In this document: positions 19,751-30,021 of the stretch, one piece after another
Layout of the letters: the number at the start of each line of letters is the position of its first letter
Position numbering within the stretch: the stretch's first letter is position 1
DNA from: Cristatella mucedo
Taxonomy: Eukaryota > Bryozoa > Phylactolaemata > Cristatellidae
Assembly: GCA_009760855.2 (NCBI GenBank)
Contig: WPIO01000044.1
Span: 2,675,393-2,739,392 of the forward strand
Reading direction: 5' to 3'
DNA: 64,000 nt
Translations under genes and position numbers: made by a program
Notes under the pieces: model-generated
Seen by the model: the letters and a program-made list of their open reading frames with translations, nothing else
What the model was told of the DNA's origin: nothing
Database searches by the model: none

Positions 19751-20613
19751 TCAGGAGGGTACATAACTGACCAAGATGTTTACTCTTAGTTTTCCAGTTG
19801 TATCAGTGAAGTAATAGTCTGGCGGTAATCTTGTAAAATATACATAATACTTTAAATCCATACCTGTTGGAGAAGTATTCAATGCTCTTACATCTCCAGA
19901 TACAGCAGTTGTATCAGTATAAGGTTTTAGAAACATACAATTAGATGCTTCAACAACCATAACATTTAATATCATTATAGGTGGAGCAGTTTTGTTTGTC
20001 CATGAATAAGGTGTTGATAGATTTAGTATTGAGTTCTTTGCATTAAGATCCATTGATAGAGCTAGTACTTCTGTTATTTTTTTAACTGTTTTATCTACAT
20101 AAGATTTAGTTGCAACATCAAGAGGATTAACAGGATTTGCAACGTTTGTTATTGAATACCCTCCCATATCAATATTAGTTGTTGAAGGAAATACTTTCAA
20201 TAATACAGCTCGTTTCATTCAACGATAAGTAACACAATAATCATCATTTAACACTACTGGCTTTCCATTACCTGAGTTCCAATAAGTAGATGTTATATAG
20301 CAAAGCTATTCATGTTTAAATCTCCAGTCATTGTATCACCAGTCTTCTTAACATAATTACTTACTTGACTAACATTGACAGCATCAGTAGGATTAACACC
20401 TGCTCCAAGATTAGTAATTGTCTTACCAGCAAGATTAAGTGTCGTTCCTGTATTAACAACAAATTTAGAATCAGCATAAGATTTTGTTACAACATCAGAA
20501 TCATTAATTGGATCAGATAAATTTGAAATTATATTACCATTTGCATTCAAATCAGATAGCAGATATCCATTTACTTTTGAAACGTAGTCAGTTGAATTGA
20601 ATTTGGATCCCAT
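19751..20613 (-). pseudogene. Fibre-like protein 4 (element C)
   Basis: It starts MGSKFNSTDYVSKVNGYLL at 20613. Several fibre repeats follow (DLNANGNIISNLSDPINDSD, NLGAGVNPTDAVN, DLNMNSFAI, ITNVANPVNPLDVATKSYVD), then a beta-rich ~110-residue head (YYVYFTRLPPDYYF). One frameshift at about 20220-20295. The closest copy is 42698-43555. Location beside the nuclease and capsid genes, away from fibres 1-3, suggests a distinct vertex or spike component. Confidence 0.6.
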
Positions 20614-21421
20614 CTATATATTCATTAATCAATTTTTTACTTCTATCTAATATTTCTCTAACTATAGGAACTATTCTTGCGAACCTTCCATAATCTTCTT
20701 CCTCAACTACTTTTATCTCTACTTTTTTATATAATATTGAATATCCTAACCAAAACTCTTTTTATTATTAAATCTACCATAGTCACTTATTACATCAAAT
20801 TCAAAATCAAAGTATTTCTCCTCTTTAAGTAAATGTAAAAACAACGGTTCTCTTATCGGCATATCAAAAATATAACTTGTTGGAATTCTTACTGTTCCTG
20901 CTGCTACATAATCTTTAGGTACATCATCACAATTCAATCCAGGCACAAATATTTCAAATTCACTATAAAAATATCTACTTAATTTTAGTACATGTAATCC
21001 TAATAAACATTGAGCAAGATATTGTTTTGGAATAAAATCTTCTATTATACTTCTAGACCACAAACATTTTATTTCTATTAATGTATCTTCATCAACAATT
21101 CCATCAGGAGAATATCTATAAACACCATCACTAGTAAAACATTCATTTGAATTTTCAATCTCTATGTAATTTCATTTCTAAATACTTAGCTGCTATTGGT
21201 TCAAACACTTTACTAAATATAATTTGTGGGAATCTCATTGGTTGAGAATTAGCAATATATTTTTTTAGTTTTCTATTAGCAATTAATTCTATATCACAAT
21301 CAATTTGTGAACCAAAAACCATATCATTTCCTAAAACGGAATACACTTCCGATCCACCTATATTTAAACTCATAGCTCTCTTCCACTCATCAGACCCTTG
21401 AATACAATTAGTTTTGTGCAT
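20588..21421 (-). pseudogene. YqaJ-like viral recombinase/exonuclease (element C)
   Basis: IQGSDEWKRAM and GGSEVYSVLGND near the start, then RYSPDGIVDEDTLIEIKCLW, give the PD-(D/E)xK active-site pattern (Asp, then Glu-x-Lys) of YqaJ/lambda-exonuclease-type nucleases. KQYLAQCLLGLHVL follows, as in that family. Frames break near 21150 and 20745. The start overlaps the end of the capsid gene and the end overlaps the start of fibre 4. It would act in recombination or end processing of replicating DNA. Confidence 0.7.
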
Positions 21422-22955
21422 TATATCTAGTTATTAGAATTTTATTAAAAATCTTTTCTTCATATATCATCTTTCCTTTACTACAAGTGAAATTAGCACC
21501 ACTTCCATTTGAAGTTAGTTCAGCACTATCCTCACAAATAGTCAAATAATGGATGATTAATGTAGTTCCAGCAGGTACAGCACTATTGAATTCAACAGTT
21601 ACATCAAGTCTAGAAGTCATTCTGAGAGGTTCATCATTGTATTGCAAGTCAACAACATGAATAGGATAAAGTGTCAACCATTCTGAGAAAGAAACACCAG
21701 TTGGATTAGCAAGCTCATTAACACCAAGATATTGTTTTCTGAAAGTTGTGAAATCCATATACGCTGGTGCATGCTTACCAAGTTTTGGTAAACTAGATCT
21801 TGGAACTGCAGGATATTGCTTTGATCCATTAGCAAGAACTGAAACACTTTTAATATCACAATGATTGTAAGTACAAGGGTTACCAGTGTAACTATCGCAT
21901 TTATCAGCATTTTGAGCAGCAGTTATCAACCATCTAACCTTATCAATTGTATTTTGAACTGATAGATTTTTAATAAATGTAAGATTTTGATTGAAAGTAT
22001 TTACAGTAATGTTTTCATAACGTCTAACCCTGTAATTTAGTCTAATTTTCTTTGATATCTCTTTATTGAAATATCTGCAAGTGCTCTTTGAATACTTTCT
22101 TTTGGTGTTACACATGCTACAACAAGTCTCATTTTTGACATTGCAATTTTGAAAGCATTCCAAACTCCAGTTCCAGCAGCACCAGATGCATTTCTTGTCA
22201 TCATTGTGTTGTCAGTTGCAGCAGCACCAGATGCATTAGTCATTATAACATCTCTATAAAATCCACCGGCTCTTGTTATTTCAAGTGTAAATGGAATATT
22301 ATAAAGAATTTTATTCATATCAGCACAAAAACCAGAGATTCTTGCTAGGGGCAAAGCAATACTGAAATTTCCAACCTCATCGATATCATTATTTATAAGA
22401 CATCTTCTAATTACGAATCCATCGTTTGAAGTAGTAGCTTTAGAAGCATCAGGACTTACATAAAAAGTAAGACTTGTAGATATTTCGTCAGCTCCACTTG
22501 CTTCATATTTTCTCCATCCTGTAGCAGGACCTTCAGTGCTGTTATATTCGTTCGGATAAAATAGAAGACCCATTAGTGTTGAAACACTTCCAACTCTTTC
22601 CTTTAGTGGGATGCTTTCAATCTCTTCAGTGCCGTCTATTTCTCCTACTACCAAACATCCACGCACCAGCTTTGTTAACAAGACCAACAGAAAGATTTCT
22701 ATGAGGAGTAGCAAAAGCTCCACCAGCAGCAGTTTGGACTTGTATTTGTCCTTCAAGTAAAAGATAACCATCAGATAGAACATAACATGTTTGTTGTTTA
22801 CCAGGAACAATGAAACTAACTAATTTACTAGTAACACTATCTGTTTCATTTCCATTAACTTGATAAAACTCTCTAAATTGATAGTCTTTAAGTTTATAAT
22901 CATGAAACTCAGGATCTCCAAGTTCGAGTATACTATCGATAGGTGCACTTGTCAT
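21408..22955 (-). pseudogene. Major capsid protein candidate (element C)
   Basis: About 515 codons in three frames: 22955-22630 (APIDSILELGDPEF, CYVLSDGYLLLEGQ), 22810-22037 (NNDIDEVGNFSIALPLARIS, ALADISIKRYQRK) and 22060-21408 (EFNSAVPAGTTLIIHYLTI). Breaks are at about 22645 and 22050. Length, beta-rich composition, position next to coiled-coil and penton-like genes, and occurrence in every copy fit the double-jelly-roll capsid of Polintons. No motif proves it; a structure prediction would. Confidence 0.6.
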
Positions 22956-22982
22956 TTCTTCTCTATATAAAAAACTAAAATT

Positions 22983-23577
22983 TTATTTTTGAACATATAA
23001 TCCAGCTCCTAATCTGTTCTTTATATTTCCACCATAAGTATCAATCCTATGAGAAGTAACAACAGCTTTAGTGTTAATTACTTTCTCTATTTCTTTATAC
23101 GCCTTAGGATCATTCTCTTTAAGAGTGTCTGAATAGTCTTCTACTTCTGGATCTTCCTCTATCTTTGCCTTTCTACCTCTTTTTGATTTTTCTTAGTAAC
23201 CTGTTCAAACATAACTTTCTTTAGTTGAAGATCCATCCCTTCATCTTTCTATCATAGTCTTCATCTTTTCTTTTTCTTTCAAGCTCATATTCAAGTTCTT
23301 TCTTTCTCTTTTCTTCTTCAAGTTTATCATCCATCTCTCTTCGTCTCATTGCGTAATCTTGGTCTAACATTTCTTTGTTTGTTTGTAATTCAGCAAGTTT
23401 TCTTGCTTGATGCATTTCAATACCTTTGTTAGCAATCGTTAATCCAGCGTCGACAGCTTTACTTGTAGTACCTAAATCTTTATTAAATATATCAAGAGCA
23501 TTATTAACTCTTGCTCCAGAACCACGATATTTTCCACCATGTATTGTATGATGGCCAACTCTTGCATAGCTACCCAT
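22983..23577 (-). pseudogene. Coiled-coil minor virion protein (element C)
   Basis: It starts MGSYARVGHHTIHGGKYRGS, with the same charged coiled coil as 15953-16953 and the C-terminal RLGAGLY block near 23000. A frameshift at about 23200-23225 breaks the helix. IHGG-K is retained. The start follows a ctatatta motif on the minus strand, 9 bp after the end of penton-like B. Confidence 0.6.
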
Positions 23578-23586
23578 TGCTCTATA

Positions 23587-24541
23587 TTACTTTGAAATTT
23601 CTATTGTTGCAACTAAATCACTAATAATACTTACAGGATTTCCATTTTGATCTGTTAAACTTATCTTAAAACTACTTATTCCATCTACATCACCTCGTGT
23701 TGGTAAATATAATACATTAGGAATATGTAGATCAACCTTTTCACCTGGACTAATATCATCAATATCTATAATATATAAAGATGTACATTGCTCTAAGAAT
23801 CCTTTTCTTCTTTCTACAAAATTATTAAAAGGATCAACTAAATTACAATCAACACTTATCTATCGTATTCCTTTATTGTCTGGCAATAACATTGTATTCC
23901 ATGCTTTAAAGATTCCTGCAAAGTACATTGCTTTTTCTATTGCTTCATATGGTGTTCCACCTACAAGAGCACTATCAAACGTTCCTTATTGATTTGAATT
24001 AAAACCAAGAGCATCTCCTATTGAATGTATAGCAGAATTTGAATTGCTTCCAAGAAAAACAACATAATCACTAACTACTTGCATTAGTATTCTATCATCT
24101 GTATCAACACTAAATTTTATACCTGTACTATTTCTTTTAGTTGTATCATAAAAAGCACTAACTGTTGATATTGTTGGAATATTTGGAACAACGATAGTCT
24201 TTGGTTGTGGATCTGATAATGCTTTATTTAGAGCTGCTGTTATTTTTTTTGAATCATAATAACCAGGAGCAATCGTAATATAAGCAGCTGATGCATCAGT
24301 CATTGACCACTTAAACCAAAGTTTATCATTATAATCTTTAAGTATATTTAATACTACTTTATTAGTGTGACCAAAGTTTATCATTATAATCTTTAAGTAT
24401 ATTTAATACTACTTTATTAGTGTATGTAAACTCTACTTTTCGTAATCCAATTTTATTATAACCTGAATCAGATCCAAGCATAAGAGGTGGATATAATGTT
24501 TTTGATTCTGAACTACTAGTTCCACTTAATCTTATTGACAT
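23587..24541 (-). pseudogene. Penton-like protein B (element C)
   Basis: It starts at the ATG overlapping the stop of penton-like A (TAATG). Blocks are SIRLSGTSSSES, ITIAPGYYDSKKITAALNKA, SIGDALGFNSN and EAIEKAMYFAGIFKAWN. A 55-bp tandem duplication at 24316-24425 and stops near 23862 and 23988 break it. See 15042-15943 for the clearest copy. Confidence 0.6.
24316..24425. repeat. 55-bp tandem duplication
   Basis: The segment beginning ccaaagtttatcattataat occurs at 24316 and again at 24371, nearly identical throughout. The duplication length is not a multiple of three, so it alone shifts the frame of penton-like B. Confidence 0.85.
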
Positions 24542-25407
24542 TAAACTTCAAGAATTTCTATAGCAACTGTAATATTTTGAGAATTAAAATCTATTAGATT
24601 TTGGTTTTGATCAGTAATAGTAATTACTATATCAGAGATAGAATCATTAGCAACATTATGATACTCAATAGTTTTTGGTTCATAAACCATCAAATTCCAT
24701 GGATAAGCATCATTAGGAAAACTAGCTAATACTTGTGATTCTTTTCCATTTATAAAACTAGTTCCACTTGCAACCATATTATAATTTAGAGCTATAAAAT
24801 CAATATTAGTAACAAATACTTCATTCTCAGAATCAACCTTAGTGTTAGGTACACAAACAACAGGTGTAATATCAGGATACATTTTAGCAAAGTCAGCAGA
24901 AGATAGTGTAGTATAAGCGGCAGAAGTAAATCCTAACATAGTAGAAAGAGTAGATTTACTTGCAAGGAATGACCAACCAACAGGTAATTTAATCCATAAC
25001 TTTGAAGTTGCAGTATCAAGACCCATTTGAAACTTATCAGTTGTTGCTCCAGATTGTGCAATTGAATTATTAATTGTATCAGCAATCCCAACATTTATAT
25101 CATCAGTTGTACCGCCATATATTCCATGACTTAATGTTACAGTTTGTTCTGAACCACCAGTAACTCTATAAACAAAAGTATTATTAGTTTCAATTATACT
25201 TCTAATAGAGTTAGTTGCAGCAAATTTCTTAAAACAGATTTTAAAGTTTTTACCTCTTAGTAATATCGGTGTATTAACCCTAGCTCTGATTGGATTAGTA
25301 GTTCCAGTTATATTAAAAACGTATCCTTCTTTACTTGCTTGACTAGTTTTTCTAATGCTTTCAAGATTCTTTAATATATCACTAGCAATTTTTACCAAGT
25401 CACTCAT
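24541..25407 (-). CDS. Penton-like protein A (element C), intact
   Basis: A complete 288-codon frame behind ttctatatATG-type context. Visible features are an N-terminal helix (ADILKNLESIRKT), EGYVFNITG, LRGKNFKICFKKFAATN, LSTMLGFTSA, a YPDITPVV segment, and a C-terminal ITDQNQNLIDFNSQ block ending AIEILEV. The SxLxxMLGF element parallels DTLGF in penton-like B, suggesting the two are distant paralogues with a jelly-roll fold. Penton or vertex role is inferred from this and gene order. One of very few viral genes still open. Confidence 0.6.
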   Translation of the reverse strand: MSDLVKIASDILKNLESIRKTSQASKEGYVFNITGTTNPIRARVNTPILLRGKNFKICFKKFAATNSIRSIIETNNTFVYRVTGGSEQTVTLSHGIYGGTTDDINVGIADTINNSIAQSGATTDKFQMGLDTATSKLWIKLPVGWSFLASKSTLSTMLGFTSAAYTTLSSADFAKMYPDITPVVCVPNTKVDSENEVFVTNIDFIALNYNMVASGTSFINGKESQVLASFPNDAYPWNLMVYEPKTIEYHNVANDSISDIVITITDQNQNLIDFNSQNITVAIEILEV

Positions 25408-25416
25408 TTCTATATA

Positions 25417-26426
25417 TTATATAAAAGATTGTTTATCTTTGCAATATATTTTTGGTGCTTTTCGAGATTTAGCAAGGTAATCAACAGCAGAACTGATTGA
25501 AGGTATTACACCTCTATTACCGGCTGCAAGTTCACTTAACCATAGATCACGTTTATCAAGTACTTCTTTTATAGATTTCACAAATAATGGAACTATCTTT
25601 ATTCCTTTACCTGTGTAATTAAGATAGCTATAAATTACATTTTCTACAGGTTTTCTTGATTCCAAAGCTCTCAATTTTGAAAGTAGAAATATAGTATCAG
25701 AATTAAATGATTCTTTACTATCTACTCTAATATTTTCTATAGCACTTCTTACACAATCAGATACTGATCCTTTAGCTTTTATTTTATCAATAAGATATTG
25801 TTTCTTTTCTTTTAGAATATCAGTTTTAGATTGAACAACTGGTTCAGATTGAACAACTGGAACAGGTTCTTGAACAACAGGAACAACTTTTGCTTTTCTA
25901 ATTCTCTTACTAGGTCTCTTACCAGTTGAAGGATTAACATTAAGATGCTCTGCAATTCCTTTTTGAAGTGAATCAATTACTTCTCTTATTTCTGGACTAG
26001 CAGAATATGTCTTAGCTTGATTTGCAATAGCTACAGCTTTTTTATTTTTCCTTCAGCAATAGCAGCAAATCCTTTTTGTACGATACTAGAAATATCTACA
26101 GGCACTTTTTGACCCAATGCTTTTTGTATTTCTTCTTTTTGTTCCATTTGAACTGCAAGTGATGGTTTTAATCTGTTTAATTTACTAATAAAAATATTAC
26201 CAGTGTTATCAGTTGATTTCTCAAATGCACGTTCATTTAGTTCGTGTTCAACTCTATCTCTTGCTTGCATTTCTGCTTCGATTCTTTGCATCTCTTGACC
26301 ATTATCGAGTTCACTAGCAACACGTAAACTTTCTAAATTAACAAGTTTATTCTCTAAATCCAATGCTTCTTGAACACTTCCTTTGTACGGTCTTTTCTTG
26401 CTTGGATATATTTTACCATTAGTCAT
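25417..26426 (-). pseudogene. Unknown ~330-residue protein (element C)
   Basis: The N-terminal half (26426-26031) is charged and helical: KKRPYKGSVQEALDLENKL, EIQRIEA-type repeats, RVEHELNERAFEKSTDN. After a one-base frame change near 26030 come SASPEIREVIDSLQ, a Pro/Val/Gln-rich linker, and a C-terminal domain (YLNYTGKGIKIVPLF, LWLSELAAGNRGV, AVDYLAKSRKAPK). Always between penton-like A and the packaging ATPase, so a virion or packaging component is likely. No family recognised. Confidence 0.55.
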
Positions 26427-26438
26427 TTTCTCCTATAT

Positions 26439-27106
26439 TCAATTAAAAATAGTTATTAATTGTTGACCTGTATTATCAACTGACCAAAATCTTCCTTCTG
26501 ATTCTGTTTTAGTTAGATCAATAACACAGTAACTATATCTATTTCTGGTGCAAGAGTTAACCCATTCTTTAAACATTTTCTTATCAATATCACCAACATA
26601 TGAATCACGAATGTATTCTATATCAGTATTATTTTGTGTAAAGATTATTATCATATTTATATTGTTTCTTATTTCTCTTCTAGGAATATTAGTAAATCCT
26701 TGAGCAAGATAAAATATGTTCAATCCTTTATGTCTTCCTTTCGTAAAATAATCTAATATCTTAGATTGATCTTCAGTCATTAAATCATCTAATACAACAA
26801 CATTCTCACAATTCTTATAAGAATCAACTTCTGGCATATTATCAATTCCATGAACCCAAACGTAAGCAGGTTTTTCTTTGGTCATAGACATAAGACCACG
26901 ATATAACTTTTGTTCTAAACTTGAAGCAATAATAGTACAAGTATCATAGTTTAGCATGCAATAAAATATCCAGTTCATTACTAACTGTGATAACCTGTTC
27001 CACTTGGTCCAAGCACTATTGCTCTAATTGGAACTTTAGGTAACGGTTCTTTATGTCAAGTATTTAGATCTTGTCCAAAATTGAATGCTCTAACTTGCAA
27101 AGACAT
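26439..27106 (-). pseudogene. ATP: FtsK/HerA-type DNA-packaging ATPase (element C)
   Basis: The P-loop region reads GPSGTG but is broken just after by a stop (near 27000), so the conserved Lys is not in frame. The Walker B block VVVLDDLM lies near 26795, RGHKGLNIFYLAQGFTNIP-type sensor sequence follows, and the C-terminus is CVIDLTKTESEGRFWSVDN. It would pump DNA into capsids. It diverges from the zinc-ribbon/protease gene with only 20 bp between the start codons. Confidence 0.75.
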
Positions 27107-27126
27107 TTTTCTATATTATAATAGAT

Positions 27127-28030
27127 ATGGAAATATATTGTTTGAAGTGTAAAAAACAAACTGATACAATTCATGAAGAGTATGTAGAAGTAGATAGTAC
27201 TAAAGGAATGAGAGGAATGTTAAAAGGTGTTTGTACTATTTGTAATAGTAAGAAGTCAAAAATTTTTAAGTTGAGATCTGACTCAACGACATTTGGTTCT
27301 GGTAGACATCAAGTAAGTTAAGGTTCAGGCAGACATCAAGTAAGTAAAGGATCAGGTAGACATCAAGTAAGTAAAGGATCAGGTATTATTGATGAAATAC
27401 ATAAGAAGATATGAAAGATAAATATTCTTAATAGAGATTCAGATAGACATCTAGTAGGTAGAGGTAGAAAACAAGTAAGTAGAGAAGAATCTGTTCCAAC
27501 ACCTGCCCTCTTTGCAGCAATATCAAATTCACTTAGTAAAAAATTCTCAGGTAGTACTGATAGATATAGTGGTTCAGGAGTTGGTGGTTGTGCAGATAAA
27601 GAACAAATGATTGCAGAATTAAAAGAGAATACTGAACAATTAAAAAAAGTAAAATCATCACCTTTGACTGATGTAATAAATAAACAATTATATAAAAGAA
27701 TTAGATATAAATAATTTTAGAGGTGTGTTTGCAAGAGATTAACTAACAAAACCATTAAGAAATGAATGTCTTATTTGTAAAACTGGTAATTCACAAAAAG
27801 CAATATATCACTGGGTATCACTTAAAAGAGAAGGAAAAAAATGCTTTTACTTTGATTCATTCGGTGCTCCACCTATGCCAGAAGTAATAAAATATTTTGG
27901 TGTTATACCAACATTTCAGACGTGTAAGCTACAGGAATTCAATCAAACAGATTGCGGAAGAAGGTGTCTAATCTTCTTAAAACTAATGCAAGAATCAGAT
28001 TTTGGATCGACAATGGAATTATCAATTTAA
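27127..28030 (+). pseudogene. PRO: Zinc-ribbon/adenain-like protease fusion (element C)
   Basis: The zinc ribbon (CLKCKKQTDT, CTICNSKKSK) is followed by a Gly/Arg/His/Gln repeat linker, a helical segment (EQMIAELKENTEQLKK), then the protease with IYHWVSLKREG (His), [10 protein letters not shown] (Asp), and FNQTDCGRRCLIFL (Gln and Cys). Stops occur at 27319, about 27412 and 27766 with one frame change near 27690. Distance and reading frames in three copies indicate one polypeptide of about 300 residues. Confidence 0.75.
27295..27375 (+). repeat. 27-bp coding tandem repeat in protease linker
   Basis: Three units (27295, 27322, 27349) each encode GSGRHQVSK or close variants; the first has lost its last Lys to a stop. 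A degenerate unit follows near 27450. Element D has a different 14-residue repeat (LSQGRRIGR type) at the same place. Confidence 0.85.
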
Positions 28031-28059
28031 TTTAGACATTTTCTTTTCCTTGTATAGAA

Positions 28060-28513
28060 ATGGAAACGGAGAATAAAAATTCGTTGACTTGAAAATGCTG
28101 CAGTCGTAATTCCTAAAGGAAAACAAGCACGCATTCACATTGAAGAGAAAATTAGTAAAGATTCTAAGCCTTACTTCAATGCATGGATGTATATTACAGA
28201 AGATATGAGATCTGTACTTGAAGATATTGCTAATAGAGCAAGTATGAAACTTGAATATAGTGGTTATGATATGAGTGCTCGCTCAACTATTGGTATTAAA
28301 ATTGCATTTGGTAATAAACCAAGTATATTCTTTGATCAAAATAACAAACAAACTAAATTTACTAGTGTTGTTGAAATAATTCAAAAGTTTGGTAATGACT
28401 TTGCTGTTACTGGTATTCTTGATGGATCATATGTGATTAAAGATACTTATAACTCAGAAGAAAGACTTAGTATTAGATTGAAGATTGATCAAGTTAAAGT
28501 TTATAATAGATAA
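28060..28513 (+). pseudogene. Unknown protein, ILDGSY family (element C)
   Basis: A tgtatagaaATG start, then a damaged N-terminal 25 codons, then an open frame with ISKDSKPYFNAWMY, EYSGYDMSARSTIGIKI, FFDQNNKQTKF and FAVTGILDGSYVIKD. It ends near 28513 without the FNPSDF-type tail of the D copy because of a short AT-rich duplication (aataattataataataat). Function unknown. Confidence 0.55.
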
Positions 28514-28581
28514 ATAATTATAATAATAATAATTATAATAGATAAAAAACAATCACAGGATACATTTAATCCTGCTGATTA

Positions 28582-29417
28582 TTAGATACTAACAAAAACA
28601 AAAAAGCAAAAATATATAAATACAAATAAAACAAAACAAAATTTTTTATTATATCTTTTTTTACTTATAGATAACATTTTATCAAGTAGAATCTTTGCAT
28701 AATTAGTTATCTTAATCATACTTGATGGATTGTTTACTTTATCTTTTAAGAATTCTATTGCGAATTTACTATCAAGAATACCAGCACCAATGCCAAGACC
28801 CAACTTCGCTTTTGCCAACATTATCGCTGCCACCGTTTTTGCGTCTTCTCTGACATAAGTCGGTTGTTTGGGATCAAGTGCAATACGAGCAGCAGATTCT
28901 GCTAAAACTAAATCTGATAGATTTCTTATTTCAGTTCTTTTTGGTTCAGGATCAGATGTAGTCTCAGTGTAAAGGCTATCGTGGACTAATGCAGCTCTAT
29001 CTAAATCATTCACACCAACATAAGATTGGTCCATTCTTTTTCTAAACTGAGTACCTGGTCCAGCATATGAGTAAGCTCCAGTATTATTGAATGAGCCACC
29101 TAAAACATTTTCTGATTGAACACCCTTTGGAAGTTTCAAATGAAACTCTCTTCCACCAGATAATTTATTTATTATATCCACAATACCTGACCCAACTTTT
29201 CTATTTGCTCTTAGTTGTTTAAGAGAAAGATTCAATTGCAATCCAATACCTTTCGCTTTACTTTTTCTTTTTTACTAAGTTGAGTATTATTGATAAGAAG
29301 AGGAATACTTCCAGAAAGATCAATGTGTTTCAATCTTATAGAAATTGGTTCTTTAGAACTATGTATTAGTTTTACCTGATGATCAGATAGAGTTAATTTT
29401 GCTTCATGATATGTCAT
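28582..29417 (-). pseudogene. Phospholipase A2-domain virion protein (element C)
   Basis: The N-terminal segment (TLSDHQVKLIHSSKEP) starts at 29417; a one-base change near 29240 separates it from the rest, open to 28582. KLSGGREF fits the adenain cleavage consensus (L-x-G-G). Then comes a parvovirus-VP1-type PLA2 signature: YAGPGTQF calcium loop, DLDRAALVHDSLY with the catalytic His-Asp and a downstream Tyr. A C-terminal helical domain follows (LAKAKLGLGIGAG, NPSSMIKITNYAK). Such domains breach endosomal membranes in parvoviruses; the same role is inferred here. The last ~20 residues are hydrophobic read-through. Confidence 0.8.
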
Positions 29418-29467
29418 TTCTATATATAATAATAATATTTTAAAGAGATAAAAAACAATATATAGAA

Positions 29468-30016
29468 ATGAATCAAGATGAAGTTGATGTATTGCGTGAG
29501 AGAGTTAATGAGTTATTAGCATATAATGCATACACAGGAAAATTTGTCTGGAGAGTTGATAGAGGACCAGCAAGAGTTGGAGATATTGCAGGATCAATCA
29601 ATACTGATGGATACAGACATATTTGTATTGATGGAAAACTATATCAAGCACACAGATTGGCATTTTTAATAGTAAAAGCTAAAATACCTTTGCAAGAGAT
29701 TGACCACATTGATAATGATAAACTAAATAATTCCTTTGCTAATTTACGTGAAGCAACGCATTCTGAAAATCAAAGGAATAAAGGAATGAGAAAAGATAAC
29801 ACGTCAAATTTTATAGGTGTCTCTTGGTATGAAAGATCTAATAAATATAGAGCTTATATTACAATAGATAAACAACGATTCCATTTGGGATATTTTGACA
29901 ATGATGTTGCTGCTGCTGAAGCTCGCGATATGGAAGCAATAAAATTACATTTGCAATTTGCACGATTGAATTTCAAATATTATTTAGATAAAAATAATAA
30001 AATAGTTAGATATTAA
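29468..30016 (+). CDS. HNH/AP2 endonuclease, intact (element C)
   Basis: 182 codons directly after tatatagaaATG. An N-terminal NUMOD4-like region (LLAYNAYTGKFVWRVDRG), SINTDGYRHICIDGK, HRLAFLI, the HNH core IDHIDNDKLNNSFANLREAT with NQRNK, then an AP2 domain (FIGVSWYERSNKYRAYI, HLGYFDNDVAAAEARD). Expected to cut DNA site-specifically; free-standing homing endonucleases of this type spread in phage and viral genomes. It lies between convergent/divergent viral genes and carries the same start motif as they do. Confidence 0.85.
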   Translation: MNQDEVDVLRERVNELLAYNAYTGKFVWRVDRGPARVGDIAGSINTDGYRHICIDGKLYQAHRLAFLIVKAKIPLQEIDHIDNDKLNNSFANLREATHSENQRNKGMRKDNTSNFIGVSWYERSNKYRAYITIDKQRFHLGYFDNDVAAAEARDMEAIKLHLQFARLNFKYYLDKNNKIVRY

Positions 30017-30021
30017 GATTA

